From positions 496,001 through 560,000 of the forward strand of contig NW_026570246.1 in the NCBI RefSeq assembly GCF_019649055.1: 64,000 nt of DNA. Reading direction: 5' to 3'. This document shows positions 57,421 to 64,000 of the stretch, in pieces (within the stretch, counting starts at the first letter, position 1; each line of letters begins with the position of its first letter). The notes below the pieces were generated by a model. That model was not told the origin of the DNA and made no database searches. It worked only from the letters and a program-made list of their open reading frames with translations. This stretch comes from Paramacrobiotus metropolitanus. Its lineage: Eukaryota > Tardigrada > Eutardigrada > Parachela > Macrobiotidae. Position numbers and translations under genes: made by a program.

Positions 57421-59100
57421 TGTCAGTTAGTTATCGGACTGCCTTTAGTTCATAAGATTTTTATTGAGAGTTAGTTTTTAAAATATGCAGGCTCTGAAAG
57501 TGATGTTTCTTAAAGACTGAACATGCAGAATCTCCTGGAAAGTGGGAGCGACCCAAATTCCAAAGATAAAGTAGTTGCCTTTCGCAACGGGTTGATTAGA
57601 CTTATTATTGAAACTGCTTCCACAGGGGGGGAGGGGGGTTAAAATATTTTTCCGATAGGCTAAGGAACGTAGACAAAAACGGTTTTATGAAAACAAAAAC
57701 CGCATTTTTTAGCATTCAAAAATTAAAAACAAACAGAAGATTTAAAAACCGAAACTTATCCGCATTCGAATCTATCTTTCCGCCAGCTATCAAGCAGTCC
57801 GTCAGATCAAGCAGCAGTCATCTCAAGCAGCAGTCATCAAGCAGTCAGATCAAGCAGCAGTCATCAAGCAGTCCGTCATCTCCCATCAAAGGTCAAAACA
57901 AAAAAAATTAGGGGAATACCCTCCACGGTGCGCCTGGGTGCGGCGAGCTACATTAATGAACCATCTGTGCGGACGTAAGCGCGAAGCGACAATGCGTTTA
58001 ATGGGTTGGGTTGGGGATATTGGGGATGCGACAATGCGTTGGGGATTGTACTACACGAATGCATAGATTTTTGCCGAACTTGAAACAAATTTTATAAGCA
58101 CGTAACAGAAAGCGGAAGCGTAGGCGACGCCTATCTGCAGCGGGGGTCGCAAGCAAGACACTGCGCTTAAGTTATCGACGTTAATTAATAATAAACTAGC
58201 GCTGGTTGTTAACCACATTATTGCACGAGCGCGAGCGCCAACACAGTAGTAGTACTGGATTTGTGGAATTGGAAAAGTGAGCGGTGACGCTCTTCGGGGC
58301 GTCAGACAAATTTATGCTCTTCGCAATCAGTTAATTGCAGCAGCTCGCGCTCGGTGCAAAAAATTCACCAAAGAACAGCGAAATTTTAAAGTCTTCATCA
58401 GGTTTAAATTGTTTTGTGTGTAAACAGTAGGAGGAAACTGGACACGGGAAAGTATTTTTGCTCTAAGTGGTCTAAAGGTTAACATCGGTGGTCGTACCGT
58501 CGTACGAGTATCACTGGGTTGTTTTGTCGATCACAACGCACTGACTAAAATTTAACGAAGCTCCGAATGATATCTGAACCAGTATTTTGTAGAAGTACTG
58601 TAATACGGCTACAAAAATTCCAGTAATTATGGAGCTTTTCTTATTTGTAGTTCTTGACAACTGACCGGCATACGCTGCTGATTGATTTGGGAGAAGCTTA
58701 AAACCTTTCTTTTGTAGTTGCAAACAAAAAGGGCATATTCCTGGGAATTTTCAAATTTTTCGGGTCTAATTTAAGGTTAACTCTGAAGTCAGCGGAACGC
58801 GACAATGTTTTGTCAAAACGGCCTTACACATTTATGTAATTACTAATTAGTAAACTGTGATACATTCTAACTGCCACTAATCTGTCAGTGAACTATGGCC
58901 AAAATAAAGAATAATAATTATTTACGACATAAGTTACGATAAGCAGTTAACCAAATAGGTATTTGGCAAATACTGTCTATCTCTGCCAATGAAACTAATC
59001 AAACTTTATTATTATTATAGCTATTATCAAACGCTCCGCTCTATAAAACTAAATTTGGAGTCAGGGGTTTGTACTTTGTAGTTTTCCTAAATAACAATTT
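57421..59100. other. intergenic, simple and tandem repeats
   Basis: A CAAGCAGCAGTCAT-type tandem repeat lies at about 57800-57885 and a GGTTGGGTTGGGGAT-rich patch at 58000-58045. No gene recognised; the Ser/Gln-rich frame across 57687-57911 is probably a product of the tandem repeat. Confidence 0.5.
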
Positions 59101-59115
59101 ATCACCGATTTATTC

Positions 59116-59210
59116 CGCGCAGTTTGCGCGGGGTCTACTAGTTACGTAGTTATTAGAATGTTGAGCGATTAAGTATACACTAGTAGACCCCGCGCAAACT
59201 GCGCGCAATA
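59116..59210. repeat. GC-rich inverted repeat (CCCCGCGCAAACTGCGCG hairpin)
   Basis: GCGCAGTTTGCGCGGGGTC then TACTAG at about 59117-59141 is inverted at about 59183-59206. Each arm is itself self-complementary (GCGCAGTTTGCGC). A third copy, GACCCCGCGCAAATTGCGCG, lies at 59818-59837. ATCGGCTAC follows at both 59212 and 59852, so flanking sequence is shared as well. Confidence 0.82.
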
Positions 59211-61271
59211 TATCGGCTACGTAATAGGAACGATTTAAAATCAGAAGGATATCATCATTATTTATCTTTTGGTGACGAAGATCACGGTTTTTTTGTGTCA
59301 TCAGCACTATCATGCACTGTATTGTTTGTGCGAATAATGTTTTCGTGGCAACGTCACAAAGTTGAAGCAATTGTAAATCCCCAAGTCTAATACCGGAAAC
59401 AGCACTATGAGTCTATGACTCACCATCAGAACTAAGGAGCAGACATTGCTCGTGTTTCTGGTTTCTGTCTATCCCCCCCGTAAAAATATTTTTTCGACCC
59501 CTGCCCTTTAATCCGAAAGTATCAGTACGAAGTATAGGAAGTGGTGGGAAAGCGGAATGCAGTCTCGGGCAAAAAATATTGCCACGATTAATGTCTCACT
59601 GATGTTCCGCTCGCGCCGCAGCTTGGCATCGGGCGTCGCCTGCGGCTCCGCCTTCGGTTCTTATTCCTCATAAAGGAAAAAATCAGATTTTCAAAAATTT
59701 AGGACGCAAAGGAAAGACTTATAATGTTCCGTGACATCTGGAGCCACCTCTTCTCAGATCTAATTTTTCCTGGTTCTGCAGAGTAACTGACTTGGAGTAA
59801 AATCCATCGAATGATAGACCCCGCGCAAATTGCGCGGTTTAGATCGGCTACATACCGTTCTGACTTCTGAGGATAATTCAGTCCAACAGCTACCACTATT
59901 ATATGGTATTTTGTAGTATGAGCGATCTGCAATACGCAATACGGTACGGTATTTATTTAACTCCACCGAGCAGAATAGGGGTGGCGCCATGGCTGTTGAC
60001 TTACAACGATTTTTTTTAAAATTTTTCTCCCTTGCTGCTTTGCCTTCTGCTGGTTGCCACACATTTTACAAAACAGAAATTTTAGAAAACCTTTTTTTAC
60101 TGCTCTCGAGCCCGCTCACTGTGCCAAAAGTGCCTACTTCCATTGCTCACCAGCTGCTGCCCGTGGACGCGTTGCTGGTATGCTACTTACTTACTTTAAT
60201 TTAAAACTGGTCAGACTCCTGCGGAGGGCAGTTGTCTTAATGATCATGGTGGAAACTGTTCGATACGCTTCGACTCCAGATCTTCGTTGCTTTTTTTCAT
60301 CAGACTCTCCTTTCTTTCGGAGTCTGAGTTTCGATGAGAAAAAATAAAAACGCGAGGCTCCCCTATAATTTATAAACATTCAAGTTTCGTTCCAGTGAAA
60401 CGCTCTGGAGGCCATTGGCTGCTTGGCAGCAAGGTGGTTTTTGGCTGTTTATTTGAGACAATGGTGAGGTGGTCGGTTCTGCAGTGGTGGATTCTTCACT
60501 TCTCCCGTAGACTCGGCATGTTAAGTTTTTTCAATGTTTTATGAAACTGGAACTGTTTTTCTCAGATCTGACTTTTGATGGCTCTACTACACGATAAGAG
60601 CTATCGAATGATACCAAGACATCGAAGTTTGGTCCTGTGTGTGGCTGGGACTGACTCCCCGCAGTTGAATTTTGAGCACTTCTTATTCTTTTAGTATAAA
60701 GGAATAAAGGAATAATGTGTACTTTATTTCAATAGCGTGATAACAATATCAAGATCTAATTACGGTTAAACGAAACAACATTCTCAACGGTACCGAATAC
60801 GGAGGCAGCATTACCACGTTGAATTGCTAGAGATGTTCTGTTTCAAAACTCAAGACTACGAATCTCGCCAGTTTGTAGGGAAATCCTCTTCCCAATTTCG
60901 TTAACAAATCGTTTGGCAGATGTACCAAAACTACCGAAAGTTTCGAAGCCGACAGCCGCAAATTCGTATCGTCCCAACAGGAATATCCATAAACTGCTTC
61001 CCACAGAAACATATATGGAACCGCCCGCGGCGGCACGTCTAGTGTGCGGATAGCTTACGGCAAGTTTCCGAGTACAATCGCGCTGTTTTTATTCCGCTGT
61101 CCGAATGTCATTCTGACTTTGCGGGATAAGTTTTGACTTTAACTTTTAAGTTTTGTTTTAACCACTTACAGCTAGAGCGGCTTTATGGTTTTCGTTTGCA
61201 AATTCATTTTTCCATCTTTTCATTCTTTTGGTTCAATTTTGTTAAAGTAGCTGACTCCGCACATTTGCAAT
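59211..61271. other. intergenic upstream of DHPS, with repeat copies
   Basis: Contains the third GC-rich hairpin copy (59818), the inverted coding-like copy 2 (60430-60660) and presumably the DHPS promoter near 61100-61260. A 72-codon frame from 59989 has a GTATGC donor-like end but no partner exon was found. Confidence 0.45.
60430..60660 (-). repeat. coding-like repeat, copy 2 (inverted relative to copy 1)
   Basis: Read on the minus strand it carries ACCAAACTTCGATGTC, GTCTACGGGAGAAGTG and CCACCACTGCAGAACCGACC, matching copy 1 at 57175-57420 with substitutions and length differences. It has an in-frame stop where copy 1 is open. Confidence 0.55.
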
Positions 61272-63619
61272 ATGGACCAGAACAGCGGACAATGGTACAC
61301 AGATGTGTGCAGAGCAAACAGTGATCAGCAGTGTGATGATTTGGGCCAGTCTGTGCGGGGCTACGATTTCTCCGATTCTTCGGTGGATTATTCGAAACTG
61401 TTATCTGCTTTCCGAACTACGGGCTTTCAGGCCACTTGTTTTGGTTTAGCAGTTGATGAGATCAACAGAATGGTGCGAAACTGCGAATGGCTTTACCGCT
61501 TTTATGGAGAACCGGGATAGGTTCGCCACGTGAGCGCAGCGTGCTTTTCGCTTCTTATCCTGTTTGTATTTTGTGCATGAATTTTTGTTGCAGATAAAGA
61601 CGAAGATTACTCCCAAACCTGAAGACCGTTTGGCAAAAACAAATTGCACCATATTCCTCGGCTACACCTCGAATATGATTTCTTGTGGAGTTCGCGAAAC
61701 GATTAAGTTTCTGGTGCAGCATAATATGGTAAGCCATAAGTGGCTAAGCCACGAAGCCAGTGTGAGACTAACTGACTGACTCTATAGCGAAAAGTTTAAA
61801 ACCACTTAACGAAAGTGATAACGGGAACGCAGAATCGCAAGAAATCTTTTACAAATAAGCTACTCTAATATTTGAGACAGGAAAATCGAAAAACTGCAGT
61901 TTTTCTAACCTGTCAGTGGAGTGCGCCTGTTCTTTGTCAGTTTCATTGTGTGCCTGATACGGTAGTTTTCCGTTCTCGCTTTATTGCGCAGGAAACTGAG
62001 GATTATTCTTAACATAATAACCGGGCACCCGCATTTTATGGAATACATCACAGTTGACATGTTATATCTCAATCCTTGAATATTTTCGTATTTTTTAAAA
62101 GCAGGACGCTTATACTTATTGGTGCTTTTTAGTTTTAGTTGCATATAAAAAATCTCTAGAATTGTTGGTTGATAGTTATAATAATTAATCGTAAAAATCT
62201 TATCGCGTGTAAAAATGCCAGCTAAAGTACTTTCGTATCGTACAGGTGGACGGCCTCGTTACTACAGCCGGTGGGATAGAAGAAGATTTTATGAAGTGTT
62301 TTTTACCGACATACGTCGGCCGGTTTGATATATCCGGTGCTGAATTAAGGAAAAACCAAATCAACAGAATTGGAAACTTACTGATCCCTACGAAAAATTA
62401 TTGCCAGTTAGAAGATTGGATTATGCCGATTTTGGACCAGATGTTAGTCGAACAACAGAAGGAAGTAAGTAAAGTGGATGCTGATTGATTGGAATAAGCA
62501 TATTTGTCTTACTTGTTAACTTTTGTTATTGTTGCTTGCATTAAGATTTGTTATTGTTGCTTGCCTAACTGTAAGCCCTGCGGGTTGTCTCGCTAAATGG
62601 CACATTAGTACCTTACGGTTTCATATTTACAGTTTTTCTTTTTGCAGGGTATGTTATGGACGCCAAGCAAATTAATACATCGACTTGGAAAAGAAATTAA
62701 TAACCCGGATAGCGTTTACTATTGGGCTTGGAAGGTATGGAGTCACTATGGGCAGCAGTATTTCTTTTACGATGTATGATATCTCCCGTGACTGTCAGTG
62801 TCGAGTTTCCGTTTTGTGCTTTCGGTCAGTCTTAAACATTAGGCTTTGAAATCTTGAATACTTCATTATTATACTTGCATTCGCTTCGCCTTTTACACAT
62901 ACGTTATTTTTTCTTATAGAATGACATTCCTGTTTACAGTCCGGCCATTACGGATGGCGCAATCGGGGATATGCTGTATTTTCATTCGTACAAAAATCCG
63001 GGATTAGTTCTTGACATCATTCAAGGTAAGTTGTTGTTTGTTCACGTAAGATTGATGAACGCCATTGAAATACGAATGTATATTTTTCTTTCGTATGTTG
63101 CTCACCATCAGACGTGCGAAGTTTAAACCTTTTGGCTGTGACTGCGGTTAATTCCGGCATGATTATCCTTGGTGGAGGTCTGATCAAACACCACATTTGC
63201 AACGCGAATCTCATGGTAAGAAAATTCTTTTCTGTTTACAGATTTAAAGCACAGTATGTAATTACCGTTGTTATTGCTGCACAGTAATTGGTGTGTGATT
63301 GCATTTGTTTGGTTTGAAGAGAACATGACAATAATTTTATGAAACTGACGTTTCAGAGAAATGGAGCGGACTTTTCGGTTTTTGTGAATACTGCGCACGA
63401 ATTTGATGGTAGTGATTCCGGTGCTCGACCCGATGAGGCTGTTTCCTGGGGAAAGATAAAGATTGATGCTACGCCTGTGAAGGTTTGTTAGTCATTTTTT
63501 GTTTGCTCCCAAACAACAACGAAAACCTTGTACGAATTTCGTAGGTTTGTGCCGATGCATCAATTATTTTTCCTCTGCTTGTGGCGGAAACATTTGCCAA
63601 AAGTTTTCCAAGAAGTTGA
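61272..63619 (+). CDS. DHPS: deoxyhypusine synthase
   Basis: Transfers the aminobutyl group of spermidine, with NAD, to one lysine of eIF5A, the first step of hypusine formation in the cytosol. Eight exons join in phase (61272-61472, 61594-61728, 62246-62464, 62648-62734, 62920-63025, 63112-63215, 63357-63482, 63545-63619), giving 350 residues, close to the human 369. Motifs in order: [132 protein letters not shown] with the catalytic Lys, and [16 protein letters not shown] at the end. All active-site blocks are intact. The start Met at 61272 is followed by a short variable stretch, normal for the family. Confidence 0.96.
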
Positions 63620-64000
63620 AGTGCTTTAGAAAAAGTGATAGAATGCTCACAGATCCAGAACGGGTGCAGCTGTCCTTGTGAAGTTTTTAAATTTGGATAA
63701 TATTATATCTGTGTTAGTTAGCACTCTAAATATCTTTCTGGTATTGTTGTTATTTTGAATGCGCTCTTTCGCGTTAGAATTATGACAAATGACCAACAAA
63801 AAAGACGGGAAGTTTAGACTTCACAAGTCAGTTGATTAAAGAAGCGAAAATAATTTTAGCGCTTCAGTGCTGGTACTGGTACAGGCGTGCTTTGACCATG
63901 GGGGAGGATCTCCAGCCGTTAAGAGCGTTCGTTATTGGTTCATTTAAGCTTCTGTGGCCTGTGCAGTACGAGTACCGTACAACGGCGGCCTCCGCTCTCT
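63620..64000. other. 3' flank of DHPS
   Basis: Presumed 3' UTR and intergenic sequence up to the window end. No further gene was recognised. Confidence 0.5.

Noticed and set aside
59989-60204. 72-codon frame with a donor-like end at about 60180
   Set aside because: Leucine-rich but without a partner exon or family motif, within a repeat-rich stretch.

Overview
The window is nuclear DNA from an animal. Genes are split by short introns (mostly 50-500 bp) with standard GT-AG borders, often GTAAGT donors. Intergenic DNA is AT-rich. There are no bacterial operons, Shine-Dalgarno sites or CRISPR arrays. A nuclear receptor of the HR3/ROR group, a THAP/P-type DNA transposon and a POC5 centriolar protein point to an invertebrate metazoan. 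An ecdysozoan such as a tardigrade would fit, but the species cannot be fixed from the sequence alone.

Left third (1-23 kb): a galactose mutarotase gene on the minus strand (3503-1193) is followed by a complete P-type transposon (4812-10305) with long terminal inverted repeats and a 7-bp target duplication. Its THAP transposase is broken by a frameshift and a stop, and a Harbinger-like nonautonomous element (8341-10187) sits inside it. Then come DCP2 mRNA decapping enzyme (plus), thymidine kinase TK1 (minus, convergent with DCP2), USB1 U6 snRNA 3'-exonuclease (plus), and two convergent small membrane-protein genes (18881-19731 plus, 22170-20881 minus). Those two share a PPWIFVWI core that I could not assign to a named family.

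Middle (23-40 kb): POC5 (minus, 27994-23273), TMEM267-like membrane protein (plus), a 3-beta-hydroxysteroid dehydrogenase/NSDHL-type enzyme (minus), and an HR3/ROR nuclear receptor (minus, DNA-binding and ligand-binding exons at 39132-35865; its first exon was not found).

Right third (40-64 kb): 21 kb without a convincing intact gene. It holds degenerate coding fragments of unknown origin (44.3-48.4 kb), a 336-bp foldback element, dispersed repeats in direct and inverted copies, a perfect 42-bp palindrome, GC-rich hairpins and a TTTCTTAGG-type array. The window ends with a complete deoxyhypusine synthase gene (plus, 61272-63619).

The genes are mostly conserved housekeeping functions (sugar metabolism, mRNA turnover, nucleotide salvage, snRNA processing, centriole structure, sterol metabolism, eIF5A modification) plus one hormone-receptor gene. 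They do not form one pathway. The unusual content is the mobile elements, the unassigned small membrane-protein pair and the palindromes. All exon borders are read by eye from splice consensus, reading phase and recalled family motifs, without transcript data.
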